From NCBI RefSeq assembly GCF_020217485.1, contig NZ_JAEKMI010000010.1, positions 1 through 64,000 on the forward strand: a stretch of DNA of 64,000 nucleotides, written 5' to 3'. A model generated the notes under the pieces. The model was not told the DNA's origin. It did not search any database and saw only the letters and a program-made list of their open reading frames with translations. Positions 22,792 through 32,814 of the stretch are shown piece by piece. The DNA is from Mycobacterium sp. WUMAC-067. Its GTDB lineage: Bacteria > Actinomycetota > Actinomycetes > Mycobacteriales > Mycobacteriaceae. Positions within the stretch are counted from its first letter, which is position 1. Each line of letters opens with the position of its first letter. A program made the translations under genes and the position numbers.

Positions 22792-24210
22792 CTAGTCTTT
22801 CGGCTTGACCTCGTCTTGGACGCGGGCCATGGCCAGCACGTCGAGGCGGCGGTCGAGCTCCTCGATCGACAGCTTGTCGCCGATCAGGCCGCGGTCGATC
22901 ACGGTCTGGCGAATCGTCTTGCGCTCCTTGAGGGCTTGCTTGGCCACCGCGGCGGCCTCCTCGTAGCCGATCGCCGAGTTCAGCGGCGTCACGATGGACG
23001 GCGACGATTCGGCGAGCTCCCGCAGGTGCTCGACGTTGGCCGCCAGGCCGCTGATGCAGCGCTCGGCGAACAGCTTCGACACGTTGGTCAGCAGCTTGAA
23101 CGACTCGAGAATGTTGCGGGCCATCATCGGGATGTACACGTTGAGCTCGAACGCACCGGACAGGCCGCCGACCGCCACCGCGGCATCGTTGCCGATCACC
23201 TGCGCGGCGACCTGCGTAACTGCTTCGGGGAGAACCGGATTCACCTTGCCCGGCATGATCGAGCTGCCCGGCTGCAGGTCGGGCAGCTGGATTTCGGCCA
23301 GGCCGGTCAGCGGGCCCGACCCCATCCAGCGGACGTCGTTGGCGATCTTGGTCAGCGAGACGGCGATGGTGCGCAGCGCCCCGGACGCCTCGACCAGCCC
23401 GTCGCGCGCGGCTTGGGCCTCGAAGGAGTTTGCCGCCGTGCGCAATTCGCTCAGGCCGGTGGAGGCGATCAACGTTTCGACCACCTTGGCGCCGAAGCCG
23501 TCGGGAGCGTTCAGGCCGGTGCCCACCGCGGTCCCGCCGATCGCCAGCTCACCCAGTCGGGGCAGTGTGGCGCGCACCCGCTCGATGCCCGCCTCGATCT
23601 GGCGGGCGTACCCGCTGAATTCCTGGCCGAGCGTGACGGGAACGGCGTCCATCAGGTGGGTGCGGCCCGACTTGACCACGGTGTGCCATTCGCGGGCCTT
23701 GCCCGCCAGCGCGTCGTGCAGCACCTCGAGCGCCGGAATGAGGTGGCGCACGGCGGCTTCGGTGGCAGCGATGTGGGTTGCGGTGGGGAAGGTGTCATTG
23801 GACGACTGCGACATGTTGACGTCGTCGTTGGGGTGCACCGTGACACCATTGGCGGCCGCGATGCTGGCGATCACCTCGTTGGTGTTCATGTTGGAGCTGG
23901 TGCCCGAACCGGTCTGGAAGACGTCGATGGGGAACTGGTCGTCGTGGCGGCCATCGGCGATCTCGGCGGCCGCGGCGATGATCGCGTCGGCCTTCTCCGG
24001 AGCGAGCAGCCCGAGGTCCTTGTTGACCTGCGCGCAGGCGCCCTTCAGCAGGCCCAAGGCACGGATCTGGGTGCGCTCCAGGCCCCGGCCGGAAATCGGA
24101 AAGTTCTCGACCGCACGCTGGGTTTGCGCGCGCCACAACGCTTTTGCGGGGACGCGGACCTCGCCCATGGTGTCGTGCTCGATGCGGTACTCGGCGTCAT
24201 CCGTGGCCAT
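22792..24210 (-). CDS. fum: class II fumarate hydratase
   Basis: The 472-residue iron-independent fumarase of the aspartase superfamily interconverts fumarate and malate in the TCA cycle. The signature [11 protein letters not shown] is at 315-325 and contains the catalytic serine S318; [14 protein letters not shown] (100-113) and [11 protein letters not shown] (134-144) are the other active-site blocks. It matches Rv1098c in order and length and lies 31 bases downstream of glpX, so the two may share a transcript. Confidence 0.95.
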   Translation of the reverse strand: MATDDAEYRIEHDTMGEVRVPAKALWRAQTQRAVENFPISGRGLERTQIRALGLLKGACAQVNKDLGLLAPEKADAIIAAAAEIADGRHDDQFPIDVFQTGSGTSSNMNTNEVIASIAAANGVTVHPNDDVNMSQSSNDTFPTATHIAATEAAVRHLIPALEVLHDALAGKAREWHTVVKSGRTHLMDAVPVTLGQEFSGYARQIEAGIERVRATLPRLGELAIGGTAVGTGLNAPDGFGAKVVETLIASTGLSELRTAANSFEAQAARDGLVEASGALRTIAVSLTKIANDVRWMGSGPLTGLAEIQLPDLQPGSSIMPGKVNPVLPEAVTQVAAQVIGNDAAVAVGGLSGAFELNVYIPMMARNILESFKLLTNVSKLFAERCISGLAANVEHLRELAESSPSIVTPLNSAIGYEEAAAVAKQALKERKTIRQTVIDRGLIGDKLSIEELDRRLDVLAMARVQDEVKPKD

Positions 24211-24241
24211 AGAGTGCTGGCTTCCTCGTTCTTCGAAGTGG

Positions 24242-25321
24242 TCAGGGCAGGGGATAGGCGGCAGAACTGTCGCCGGTGAAGTCGATGGCGGAGTATTCGT
24301 TGAGCTTCGAAAGCCGGTGGTAGGCCTCGATCATCCGGACGGTGCCCGACTTCGACCGCATGACGATCGATTGGGTGGTGCAGCCACCGGGGTAGTACTG
24401 CACGCCCTTGAGCAGGTCGCCGTTGGTGACGCCGGTGGCGCAGAAGAAGACGTTGTCACCGGACACGAGGTCCTCGGTGGTCAGGATCTGATCGAGGTCG
24501 TAGCCGGCGTCGATGGCCTTTTGGCGTTCCTCGTCGTCGGTGGGGGCCAACTGCGCCTGGATGGCGCCACCCATGCACCGGATCGCGGCGGCGGCGATGA
24601 TGCCTTCGGGGGTGCCGCCGATCCCGGCCAGCATGTCGGTGCCCGAGTGCGGCCGGCAGGCCGAGATCGCGCCGGCGACGTCGCCGTCGGTGATCAGCCG
24701 GATGCGGGCTCCGGTGGCCCGGACGTCTTCGATCAGCTGGGCGTGCCGCGGCCGGTCCAGGATGCACACGGTCATGTCGCGCACCGACAGCGCCTTCACC
24801 TTGGCGACGGCCTTGATGTTCTCGGCGATCGGCGCGGTGATGTCGAGCACGTGCGCGGCCTCCGGGCCGACGGCGATCTTGTTCATGTAGAACACCGCCG
24901 ACGGGTCGAACATCGCGCCGCGGTCGGCCACCGCCAGCACGGAGATGGCGTTGGGCATGCCCTTGCTCATCAGCGTGGTGCCGTCGATCGGGTCGACGGC
25001 GAAGTCGCACTCCGCGCCGTCGCCGTTGCCGACCTCTTCGCCGTTGTAGAGCATCGGCGCGTGGTCCTTCTCACCCTCGCCGATGACGACCACGCCGCGC
25101 ATCGACACCGAGTTGACCAGCTCGCGCATCGCGTCGACGGCCGCCCCGTCGCCGCCCTCTTTGTCGCCGCGGCCGACCCAGCGTCCGGCGGCCATGGCGC
25201 CGGCCTCGGTGACGCGGACCAGTTCCAAGGCCAGGTTGCGGTCTGGCGCCTCACCGCGCGGCCGCGCCTGCGCTGGAGCCCGGCCGTTGGCGGTGGACGA
25301 GCGGTCGCCCTCAACTGTCAT
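24242..25321 (-). CDS. glpX: class II fructose-1,6-bisphosphatase GlpX
   Basis: The 359-residue metal-dependent phosphatase converts fructose 1,6-bisphosphate to fructose 6-phosphate in gluconeogenesis. Metal and substrate motifs are visible in [14 protein letters not shown] (78-91) and DPIDGTTL (110-117), with [16 protein letters not shown] later. ATG 25321 ([13 protein letters not shown]) was chosen because it matches the M. tuberculosis enzyme; longer starts overlap the divergent gene. Essential for growth on gluconeogenic carbon in M. tuberculosis (Rv1099c). It is divergent from the DUF4245 gene with only 55 bases between starts. Confidence 0.95.
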   Translation of the reverse strand: MTVEGDRSSTANGRAPAQARPRGEAPDRNLALELVRVTEAGAMAAGRWVGRGDKEGGDGAAVDAMRELVNSVSMRGVVVIGEGEKDHAPMLYNGEEVGNGDGAECDFAVDPIDGTTLMSKGMPNAISVLAVADRGAMFDPSAVFYMNKIAVGPEAAHVLDITAPIAENIKAVAKVKALSVRDMTVCILDRPRHAQLIEDVRATGARIRLITDGDVAGAISACRPHSGTDMLAGIGGTPEGIIAAAAIRCMGGAIQAQLAPTDDEERQKAIDAGYDLDQILTTEDLVSGDNVFFCATGVTNGDLLKGVQYYPGGCTTQSIVMRSKSGTVRMIEAYHRLSKLNEYSAIDFTGDSSAAYPLP

Positions 25322-25376
25322 GGTTGCTGATTGTCCCAGAAGCGGATCGGTCCGCTGGAACTGGGATACTCGGGGG

Positions 25377-26078
25377 ATGACCGAGAAGCCGCCGCTGAAT
25401 GCCAGCTCGGACGGCTCTGTGGCCGACGAGCCGGCCCCGGCCGCCGGCCCCGCGCCGCGGCCGGCGAAGCCCCGGCTGCTGCAGGACGGCCGCGACATGT
25501 TCTGGTCGCTGATTCCGCTGGTGATCGGCTGCGTGGTGCTCGCCGGCCTGCTGGGCATGTGTTCGTTCCAGCTCGACAGGCACCAGGGCCCCATCCCGTC
25601 CTATGACGCCGCGGCGGCCCTGCGGGCGGACGCCGCGACACTCGGCTTTCCCATCCGGCAACCGCAACTGCCCAGCGGCTGGCAGGCCAACTCCGGGCAC
25701 CGCGGCGGGATCCCCAACGGGCGATCCGACCCCGCGACGGGCCAACGGGTGAACGCACCCCTCTCGGTGGTCGGATACATCAGCCCGAGCGGGATGTATC
25801 TGAGCCTGACCCAGAGCAACGCCGACGAGGACAAGCTGATCAATTCGATCCATCCGTCGGCATACCCGACCGGGGCGGTCGATGTCGCCGGGACCAACTG
25901 GGTCGTCTATCAGGGTTCCGGCGAAGGCGGCGCGGACGCCGAGGCGGTGTGGACGACCCGGCTCAGCGGTCCGGGCGGCGCGACGCAGATCGCGATCACC
26001 GGCGCCGGAAACAGCGATCAATTTCGTACGCTGGCCTCGGCGACGCAATCGCAGCCGCCGCTGCCGACACGCCGATAG
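25377..26078 (+). CDS. membrane-anchored DUF4245 protein (Rv1100-like)
   Basis: The 233-residue protein has a 42-residue Pro/Ala-rich N terminus, one transmembrane helix (about 43-63, [20 protein letters not shown]) and an extracytoplasmic domain with repeated beta-strand patterns such as [20 protein letters not shown] 25377 was chosen as the first start that gives the family N terminus. It matches Rv1100 by position. The function of the family is unknown. Confidence 0.82.
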   Translation: MTEKPPLNASSDGSVADEPAPAAGPAPRPAKPRLLQDGRDMFWSLIPLVIGCVVLAGLLGMCSFQLDRHQGPIPSYDAAAALRADAATLGFPIRQPQLPSGWQANSGHRGGIPNGRSDPATGQRVNAPLSVVGYISPSGMYLSLTQSNADEDKLINSIHPSAYPTGAVDVAGTNWVVYQGSGEGGADAEAVWTTRLSGPGGATQIAITGAGNSDQFRTLASATQSQPPLPTRR

Positions 26079-26089
26079 AAGGGACCCGC

Positions 26090-26887
26090 GTGACCGCTCC
26101 AGAGGCCGATCTGTCCGGATGGTCGGCGGCGCCGTTCAGCGGTGGCGGCTACACGCACGACGTCTACCGCAAGGGCGCCGGCCCCGGCGTGGTGCTGATC
26201 CCGGAGATCCCTGGGATTCACCCCGGTGTGCTGGCCTTGGGTAATCACTTGGTGGACAACGGCTTTACCGTCGCCATGCCGTCACTATTCGGCCAGCCGG
26301 GCACACCAAGGACGTTCGGTTCCATCGCGGCGACCACCGCCAGGGCTTGTGTGACAAGGGAGTTCGCGGCGTTTGCGACCAACAAGGCGCGGCCGGTGGC
26401 GTCGTTCCTGCGCGCGCTGGCGCGCGACCTCAACGCCTCGACACCCGGCAAGGGCGTCGGCGTCATCGGACAATGCTTCACCGGGGGATTCGCGCTGGCC
26501 GCCGCGGTCGACGACAGCGTGCTGGCGCCGGTGCTTTCGCAGCCGTCGATTCCCGTGGCGCTGGGCGCCGCGCGTCGCCGCGACCCCGGCCTGAGCGAGT
26601 CCGAGCTGACCACCGTGGCCGACCGCTGCGCCAACGACGGCTTGTGCGCCATGGGATTGCGATTCAGCGAGGACAAGCTGGCGCCAGGCGAACGGTTCGC
26701 GACGCTCAAGGAGCGCCTCGGCGACGCCTTCGAGGTGATCGACATCGATTCGCGGCCCGGCAATCAGCACGGTTTCGGCAAGATGGCGCATTCGGTGCTC
26801 ACCGACGAGGTCCGCGAAGTCGACGGACACCCCGCCTACGAGGCCCGCAAACGGGTGGTCCAATTCCTCACCGAGCGACTCACCTAG
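26090..26887 (+). CDS. dienelactone hydrolase family protein
   Basis: The 265-residue alpha/beta hydrolase has a cysteine nucleophile (C129 in GQCFTGGFAL), as in dienelactone hydrolases, and a late His in NQHGFGKM. The N-terminal VVLIPEIPGIHPG block is typical. GTG 26090 has AGAAGGGA upstream and lies 12 bases after the DUF4245 gene. It may hydrolyse cyclic esters in aromatic degradation, but there are no other such genes nearby and the substrate is unknown. Confidence 0.85.
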   Translation: MTAPEADLSGWSAAPFSGGGYTHDVYRKGAGPGVVLIPEIPGIHPGVLALGNHLVDNGFTVAMPSLFGQPGTPRTFGSIAATTARACVTREFAAFATNKARPVASFLRALARDLNASTPGKGVGVIGQCFTGGFALAAAVDDSVLAPVLSQPSIPVALGAARRRDPGLSESELTTVADRCANDGLCAMGLRFSEDKLAPGERFATLKERLGDAFEVIDIDSRPGNQHGFGKMAHSVLTDEVREVDGHPAYEARKRVVQFLTERLT

Positions 26888-26895
26888 GCACGCGC

Positions 26896-28440
26896 ATGGC
26901 GATCGACGACCTGGTGGTGGAAACCGGCTACGGCCCGGTCCGCGGCGTCGACGAGGGCGGCGTCAAGGCGTGGAAAGGCATTCGCTACGCGGCGGCGCCG
27001 GTGGGCGACTTACGTTTCCGGGCGCCGCAACCGCCCGAGCGCTGGACCGAGATCGCCGACGCCACCGCGTTCGGGCCGGCCTGCCCGCAACCGGTATTTC
27101 CCAACATGCCGCTGGATCTGGGCGCGCCGCAGGGGGAAGACTGCCTCCGGCTCAACGTCTGGGCGTCCTCGAACACCCGGCCCGGCGACGGCAAACCGGT
27201 GCTGGTGTGGCTGCACGGCGGCGCCTACGTCCTGGGATCGAGCAGCCAGACCCTCTATGACGGCAGCAGGCTGGTCAGCCACGGCGACGTCGTGGTTGTG
27301 ACGGTCAACTATCGGCTCGGGGTGCTCGGCTTTCTCGACCTGGCGTCGTTCGACACCGCGGGGCGTAGGTTCGACTCGAACGTCGGGCTGCGCGACGCGC
27401 TCGCGGCGTTGGAGTGGGTGCGCGACAACGTCGCCGCCTTCGGCGGCGATCCGCAACGGGTCACGCTGTTCGGTGAATCCGCCGGGGCGGGGATGGTCAC
27501 GACGCTGCTGGCCAGCCCGGCGGCCCAGGGCCTGTTCGCCGGCGCGATCGCGCAGAGTTCGCCGGCCACTTCGGTGTACGACCGCGATCGCGCGCACCGG
27601 GTCACCCGAGCCTTCCTCGACAAACTGGGTATCGCCCCGTCGGAGTTGCAGCGGCTGGTCGACATGCCGATGGCGACCATCCTGGCCACCTCGCAAGAGG
27701 TGTTCGACGAGGTGCCGGCGCGCAACCCGGGAACGCTGGCGTTCGTGCCGATCGTCGACGGCGACGTGCTGGGCGACTACCCGGTCAAGCTGGCGCAGGA
27801 GGGTCGTACCCATCCGGTCCCGCTGATCATCGGTACCAACAAACACGAGGCGGCACTCTTCCGGCTGATGCGTTCGCCGCTGATGCCGATCACCCCGAGC
27901 GCGATCACCTCGATGTTCAACCAGATCGCCGCCGAACAACCCGATTTGCAGTTGCCCACCGAGGAGGTGATCGGCTCGGCGTATTCGCGTATGCGGCGCA
28001 AGGCAAGGAGTTTGAGCATCGCGACCGACGTCGGCTTCCGGATGCCCTCGGTGTGGCTTGCCGAGGGACACGCCCGCGTGGCGCCGGTGTATCTGTACCG
28101 ATTCGATTACTCCACCCCGCTGTTGAAGCTGCTGACGGTCGGGGCCGCGCATGCCACCGAATTGCCTTATGTCTGGGGAACTCTCGGTGCTCCCAAGGAC
28201 CCCACGCTGAAGCTCGGCGGCACCAGAACCGCCAAGGCGGTCTCCAAGAGGGTGCGCACGCGATGGATCAACTTCGCCGCGCACGCCGAGCCCGCGGGCC
28301 CCGCCGGTGAGCCGGTATGGCCGCCGTACCGGGCGGACGATCGAGCCTGCCTGCTCATCGACAAGAAGGACGCCCTCGCGCATGACGTCGACGCGAACAT
28401 CCGCGCCGCGTGGGGCAGCGAGATGGTGAGCTTCCGCTAA
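26896..28440 (+). CDS. type B carboxylesterase (intact Rv1104/Rv1105 equivalent)
   Basis: The 514-residue esterase of the cholinesterase/p-nitrobenzyl esterase family has the oxyanion hole in LHGGA (106-110), the nucleophile S195 in GESAGAG, a Glu in GTNKHEAALF and the catalytic His in GAAHATELPYVWG. It begins nine bases after the dienelactone hydrolase stop. In M. tuberculosis the corresponding locus is annotated as two split genes (Rv1104, Rv1105); here the frame is intact. Its stop overlaps the 3' end of the convergent dehydrogenase by four bases. The substrate is not predictable. Confidence 0.9.
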   Translation: MAIDDLVVETGYGPVRGVDEGGVKAWKGIRYAAAPVGDLRFRAPQPPERWTEIADATAFGPACPQPVFPNMPLDLGAPQGEDCLRLNVWASSNTRPGDGKPVLVWLHGGAYVLGSSSQTLYDGSRLVSHGDVVVVTVNYRLGVLGFLDLASFDTAGRRFDSNVGLRDALAALEWVRDNVAAFGGDPQRVTLFGESAGAGMVTTLLASPAAQGLFAGAIAQSSPATSVYDRDRAHRVTRAFLDKLGIAPSELQRLVDMPMATILATSQEVFDEVPARNPGTLAFVPIVDGDVLGDYPVKLAQEGRTHPVPLIIGTNKHEAALFRLMRSPLMPITPSAITSMFNQIAAEQPDLQLPTEEVIGSAYSRMRRKARSLSIATDVGFRMPSVWLAEGHARVAPVYLYRFDYSTPLLKLLTVGAAHATELPYVWGTLGAPKDPTLKLGGTRTAKAVSKRVRTRWINFAAHAEPAGPAGEPVWPPYRADDRACLLIDKKDALAHDVDANIRAAWGSEMVSFR

Positions 28441-29537
28441 ACGGAAGCCTTGGCCGCCAACGCTTCTCGCTTCATCTGGTCGAACATGCCCACGTAGTAC
28501 GGCAGACATTCCGACAGCGCCTGTTCGGTGGTGAACAGGGGCTGGTAGCCGAGATCACGAGACGCCTTGGCGATCGAGAAGAAGTTGTCCAGATAAAGCC
28601 GCTCGACGGCTAGTGGCTCGAGCAGCGGCGCCGGTATGCCGAACCGGAAATGCAGCCGCTGCCAACCCGTCATCGCCGCGCGAACGAGCGGGCCGTTCAC
28701 CCGGGCCCGCGGCCAATTCTCGCCGCAGGCCTCGACCACGGGCCGGGCGAACTCGAACATGTTGATCGGCTCGGCGTCGTTGATGAAGTACGCCTGACCG
28801 GGTGCGGTGCCGCCGGGCGCCAGATGCTGGGCCGCCAGGATGAAACCGTGAATCAGGTTGTGCACGTAGGAGTTGTCCAACCGGGCCGATTTGCGGCCGA
28901 TCAGCACCTTGACGTGACCGGCGATCACGCTTTCGAACAGCTTGCGGAACATCGTCTGGTCGCCGCGGCCCCAGATGCCGCTGGGCCGAATCGCACACGT
29001 CAGTAGGCCGGCCCCACCGTTCGGGGAGCCGTTCTGGCCCAATACAAATCGCTCGGCGATCACTTTGGTCTCGGTGTACAGATCGTTGAACCGGTCGGTG
29101 TAGGGCAGCGTCTCGTCGCCGCCCGCGATGTTCTGGCCGCCCATCACGACGCTGTTCGACGAGGTGTAGACGAAGCGCTGCACCCCGGCCGCCTGCCCGG
29201 CGCGGACCAGGTTCTCGGTGCCCCCGACGTTGACCCCGAAGCTGCGCTGCCGGTACTCCTCGGTCACCGACGCGCCGCCCATCAGGTCGATGATCGCCGC
29301 CGTGTGAAACACCGTGTCGATGCCGTCGACCGCTTGGGCGCACACCGCCGTGTCGGTGATGTCTCCTTGCAGCACCTCCAACTGAGGATGCTCGGGCAAT
29401 GGCGAGGGGGCCCGGTCAAACGAGCGGACCTGATACCCGCGGTCGAGCAGGGTGGTCACCAGGTTGGCGCCGACGAATCCGGACCCCCCGGTGACCAGGA
29501 CGCGGCCGAGTTCGGCCGTCAGCGATGGATCACCCAT
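28437..29537 (-). CDS. 3-beta-hydroxysteroid dehydrogenase/isomerase family (Rv1106c-like)
   Basis: The 366-residue extended SDR has the nucleotide-binding motif GGSGFVG (17-23) and catalytic Y154 and K158 in YTETK, with S126/S127 upstream. The M. tuberculosis orthologue oxidises cholesterol to cholest-4-en-3-one. The C-terminal hydrophobic segment near the PAPLLEP region may aid membrane association. It converges on the carboxylesterase with a four-base overlap. Sterol dehydrogenase activity is inferred from the orthologue. Confidence 0.9.
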   Translation of the reverse strand: MGDPSLTAELGRVLVTGGSGFVGANLVTTLLDRGYQVRSFDRAPSPLPEHPQLEVLQGDITDTAVCAQAVDGIDTVFHTAAIIDLMGGASVTEEYRQRSFGVNVGGTENLVRAGQAAGVQRFVYTSSNSVVMGGQNIAGGDETLPYTDRFNDLYTETKVIAERFVLGQNGSPNGGAGLLTCAIRPSGIWGRGDQTMFRKLFESVIAGHVKVLIGRKSARLDNSYVHNLIHGFILAAQHLAPGGTAPGQAYFINDAEPINMFEFARPVVEACGENWPRARVNGPLVRAAMTGWQRLHFRFGIPAPLLEPLAVERLYLDNFFSIAKASRDLGYQPLFTTEQALSECLPYYVGMFDQMKREALAAKASV

Positions 29538-29610
29538 GCGTCAAATCATAACTGAAACGTGTTCCAGTTCGGAAAAAGTCTTTCAACCCAGCCCTCCGAC
29601 GTTGCGCGAT

Positions 29611-29880
29611 TCAGGCGTCCTCGGCGTCGCCCGCCGCGAGAGCGTCCTCGATCCGCTTACGAGCGCCAGCTAAATGCTCTTCGCACCGTTTAGCCAGCTG
29701 TTCGCCTCTTTCCCATAGCTGCAGCGACGCATCCAGATCCAGCCCGCCCTGCTCTAACAGGCGCACGACCTCGATCAGCTCGTCCCGGCACGCTTCATAG
29801 CCCAGGTGACTAATAGGTGTAATGGATTCGGTCCCCTCCGGGCCGGCTGAGCCGTCCCCGCCGTCGTTCTTACGCGCCAT
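29611..29880 (-). CDS. xseB: exodeoxyribonuclease VII small subunit
   Basis: At 89 residues this is a typical XseB with a predicted helical hairpin ([44 protein letters not shown]) and an acidic C terminus. The N-terminal ~24 residues are Gly/Asp/Glu-rich. It overlaps the end of xseA by 11 bases, indicating co-translation. With XseA it degrades single-stranded DNA from both ends to oligonucleotides. It matches Rv1107c. Confidence 0.93.
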   Translation of the reverse strand: MARKNDGGDGSAGPEGTESITPISHLGYEACRDELIEVVRLLEQGGLDLDASLQLWERGEQLAKRCEEHLAGARKRIEDALAAGDAEDA

Positions 29881-31117
29881 CGGCCGGCCCTTCGCTGACC
29901 GCGGCTACGGCACCGTCGGCCACCCGCACCCGCAACCGGGTGCCCGCCGGCGCGTCGTCGACCGAACGCATCACCCTGCTCTCGGTGGCGCCGACCGTTT
30001 GCACGACGGCGTAGCCGCGCGCCAAGGTGGCCGCCGGCCCCAGCGTCGCCAGCCGCGCGCTCAGATGGCCGATCCGTTCGGTCTCGGTGGCGGCCAGCCG
30101 AGTGACGTCGCGGCGAATCGCCGAGCGCGCGCGGTGAACCTCCTCGGCGCGCGACCTCAGCGCCGCCAGCGGCTCGGCCAGCACCGGACGGCTGCGTATC
30201 TGGGCCAGGGCCCGCTGTTCGCGAGATACCCAGTTGCGCAGCGATTGTGCGCTGCGCCGGCGCAGTTCGTCGACCAGCCGCTGTTCGGCCGCGGCGTCTG
30301 GGACCGCCTTCTTGGCCGCGTCGGTGGGCGTGGCCGCACGCAGATCGGCGACCAGGTCGCACAACGGATTGTCGGGCTCGTGACCGACCGCGCTGATCAC
30401 CGGGGTGCGGCACGCCGCGATCGCGCGGCACAGCGTCTCGTCGGAGAACGGCAACAGGTCTTCGACGCTGCCGCCGCCGCGGGCGAGGACGATGACGTCG
30501 ACGTCGGCGTCGCCGTCGAGCTCACGTAGGGCGTCGACGATCTGCGCAACCGCGTTGGGTCCCTGGACCGCCGTGTTGCGCACCGCGAAACGCACCGCCG
30601 GCCAGCGTCCGGCCGCCACGGTTTTCACGTCCCGCTCGGCCGCGCTCGCCCGGCCGGTGATCAGGCCGATCATGTTGGGTAGGAAGGGGATTGGCCGCTT
30701 GAGCCGGGCGTCGAAAAGCCCTTCGGCGTCCAACAGCCTGCGCAACCGATCGATGCGCGCCAGCAGCTCGCCGACTCCCACTGCGCGAATCTCGCTGAGC
30801 CGCAACGAAAATGTGCCGCGGCCCGTGTAAAACGACGGCTTGCCGCACACCACCACCTGGGTGCCCTCGGCCAGCTTCACCGGTGCGTTCAGGACCAAAT
30901 CGCGCGGGCACGTCACGGTCAGCGACATGTCGGCGGCGGGATCACGCAGCACCATGAACACGGTTTTGGAATCGGGCCGCATCGAGACCTGGGCGAGCTG
31001 ACCCTCCACCCAGACGGTGCCCAACTTGTCGATCCAGCCCGCGACCCGGATTGCCACCGCGCGCACCGGAAAAGGGTTCTCGGCGGAGTTCGGTTCGGAC
31101 GTGGCGGCGCGGGTCAC
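29870..31117 (-). CDS. xseA: exodeoxyribonuclease VII large subunit
   Basis: The 415-residue catalytic subunit has an N-terminal OB fold (about 15-115) followed by the catalytic domain, with a [14 protein letters not shown] block, the [22 protein letters not shown] block and [24 protein letters not shown] coiled-coil C-terminal part contacts XseB. It overlaps the upstream Rv1109c-like gene by four bases and xseB by 11 bases, so the three form a compact operon. It matches Rv1108c. Confidence 0.94.
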   Translation of the reverse strand: MTRAATSEPNSAENPFPVRAVAIRVAGWIDKLGTVWVEGQLAQVSMRPDSKTVFMVLRDPAADMSLTVTCPRDLVLNAPVKLAEGTQVVVCGKPSFYTGRGTFSLRLSEIRAVGVGELLARIDRLRRLLDAEGLFDARLKRPIPFLPNMIGLITGRASAAERDVKTVAAGRWPAVRFAVRNTAVQGPNAVAQIVDALRELDGDADVDVIVLARGGGSVEDLLPFSDETLCRAIAACRTPVISAVGHEPDNPLCDLVADLRAATPTDAAKKAVPDAAAEQRLVDELRRRSAQSLRNWVSREQRALAQIRSRPVLAEPLAALRSRAEEVHRARSAIRRDVTRLAATETERIGHLSARLATLGPAATLARGYAVVQTVGATESRVMRSVDDAPAGTRLRVRVADGAVAAVSEGPADGA

Positions 31118-31713
31118 TTCGCGTTCGCGCGGGTGATCCTGTTGGCGAGCAGCGTCTGGAACGGCGCGCGGCCCTTGGTCGCCTGCTCGTAGGCCAGCAG
31201 CTCTTCGAGTTCATCCACGCTCAGCGATTGCAGGCGGGCCCGCAGCTGCGCCAGCGTCAGGGCCGAGTAATCCAGTTCGGTGGCCACCGCCGGTAGGGGC
31301 ACCGACGCGTCGGCCGCCGGCTTCTTCGAGGGGCGGGCGGGTTTGGTCAGCGCGCTGGCGTCCTCGTGCGCTTCGGCCACCGAGTACAGCGCAAACCGTC
31401 CCTCGGCCCGGCGCTCGCCCTCGCCGCCCTCGGTCACCGTGGCATATGCCCCGTCGACCGCGTCGTCCACGTCCTCGTCGAACGTCGCCCATTCCGGCTT
31501 CTCGTCCTTGGGCGGGAAAATCGACTCGAGGGTGCTGTCCCCCTTGATCACCAGTTCGGCGAGGTTTTGCTGGAAGCGCATCACCACGTGCGCCGCCTGA
31601 CTGGCCAGTGTCATCGGGTACATCAGGATGGTTTTCGGCAGCCTGATGGTCTCCTCAACGGCGACCGTCGCCGCGCCGACCAGCAGCCGAACCCCATACG
31701 GTGCAGTAGCCAT
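31114..31713 (-). CDS. Rv1109c-type protein, annotated in relatives as lipid droplet-associated
   Basis: The 199-residue protein has an N-terminal region with amphipathic helices ([40 protein letters not shown], about 5-45), an acidic middle and a C-terminal helical domain (about 150-199, [29 protein letters not shown]). Relatives are annotated as lipid droplet-associated proteins, which fits the amphipathic N terminus. No catalytic motif is visible. It is the first gene of the operon with xseA and xseB. Confidence 0.82.
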   Translation of the reverse strand: MATAPYGVRLLVGAATVAVEETIRLPKTILMYPMTLASQAAHVVMRFQQNLAELVIKGDSTLESIFPPKDEKPEWATFDEDVDDAVDGAYATVTEGGEGERRAEGRFALYSVAEAHEDASALTKPARPSKKPAADASVPLPAVATELDYSALTLAQLRARLQSLSVDELEELLAYEQATKGRAPFQTLLANRITRANAK

Positions 31714-31802
31714 GGGTCCAAGATTGCCTTAAGCGGCGGCTAACTCCAAGCCCGCCGGCGCGAGCTGGCAGCCCCGTGTCGGCAGAACGTACCCTGGGGG
31801 AC

Positions 31803-32801
31803 ATGCCCTCGACCGTCGACATGGGGATTCCCGGCGCATCCAGCTCGGTGGCCGTGCCCCCCACCCGCAAGCGCGTGCTCCTGGCCGAGCCGCGCGGCTA
31901 CTGCGCGGGCGTGGACAGGGCCGTCGAGACCGTGGAGCGCGCGCTGGAAAAGCACGGCCCGCCGGTCTATGTGCGTCACGAGATCGTGCACAACCGGCAC
32001 GTGGTCAGCACGCTGGAAAAGGCCGGGGCCGTCTTCGTCGAGGAGACCGACGAGGTGCCGGAAGGCGCCATCGTGGTGTTCTCCGCGCACGGCGTCGCCC
32101 CCTCGGTGCACTCGGCGGCCGCCGAGCGCAACCTGCACACCATCGACGCCACCTGCCCGCTGGTCACCAAGGTGCACAACGAAGCCCGGCGATTCGCCCG
32201 CAACGACTACGACATCCTGCTCATCGGCCACGAGGGCCACGAGGAAGTCGTCGGCACCGCCGGCGAGGCGCCCGACCATGTGCAACTGGTCGACGGGGTC
32301 GCCGCCGTGGACAACGTGACGGTCCGTGACGAGGACAAGGTGGTGTGGCTCTCCCAGACCACGCTGTCGGTCGACGAGACGATGGAAATCGTCGAGCGGC
32401 TGCGGCAACGATTCCCGAAGCTGCAGGATCCGCCCAGCGACGACATCTGCTATGCCACCCAAAACCGGCAGGTTGCGGTCAAGGCGATGGCTCCTGAGTG
32501 CGAGCTGGTGATCGTCGTAGGGTCGCGCAATTCCTCGAACTCGGTGCGGCTGGTGGAAGTGGCGTTGGGCGGCGGGGCCGCCGCCGCCCACCTGGTCGAC
32601 TGGGCCGAGGACATCGACCCGGCGTGGCTCGAGGGCGTCACCACGGTCGGCGTCACGTCCGGGGCGTCCGTTCCCGAGGTCCTGGTGCAAGGCGTGCTGG
32701 AGCGGCTGGCCGAGTGCGGTTACGACCTGGTGCAACCGGTGACCACCGCGCAGGAGACGCTGGTGTTCGCGCTGCCGCGCGAGATCCGCTCAGCCCGCTG
32801 A
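31803..32801 (+). CDS. ispH: 4-hydroxy-3-methylbut-2-enyl diphosphate reductase IspH
   Basis: This 332-residue [4Fe-4S] enzyme catalyses the last step of the MEP pathway, giving IPP and DMAPP. The three cluster cysteines are C34 (GYCAGVD), C118 (DATCPLV) and C216 ([10 protein letters not shown]), with the GSRNSSNS substrate loop near the C terminus. ATG 31803 ([11 protein letters not shown]) matches the M. tuberculosis LytB2 N terminus; an in-frame GTG nine codons upstream is less likely. It corresponds to Rv1110, and its product feeds prenyl synthases such as the one at 13065. Confidence 0.95.
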   Translation: MPSTVDMGIPGASSSVAVPPTRKRVLLAEPRGYCAGVDRAVETVERALEKHGPPVYVRHEIVHNRHVVSTLEKAGAVFVEETDEVPEGAIVVFSAHGVAPSVHSAAAERNLHTIDATCPLVTKVHNEARRFARNDYDILLIGHEGHEEVVGTAGEAPDHVQLVDGVAAVDNVTVRDEDKVVWLSQTTLSVDETMEIVERLRQRFPKLQDPPSDDICYATQNRQVAVKAMAPECELVIVVGSRNSSNSVRLVEVALGGGAAAAHLVDWAEDIDPAWLEGVTTVGVTSGASVPEVLVQGVLERLAECGYDLVQPVTTAQETLVFALPREIRSAR

Positions 32802-32814
32802 GGGGCTTAGACCG

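Noticed and set aside
26347..26895. N-terminal extension of the carboxylesterase frame
   Set aside because: It overlaps the dienelactone hydrolase in another phase; the conserved esterase N terminus starts at ATG 26896.
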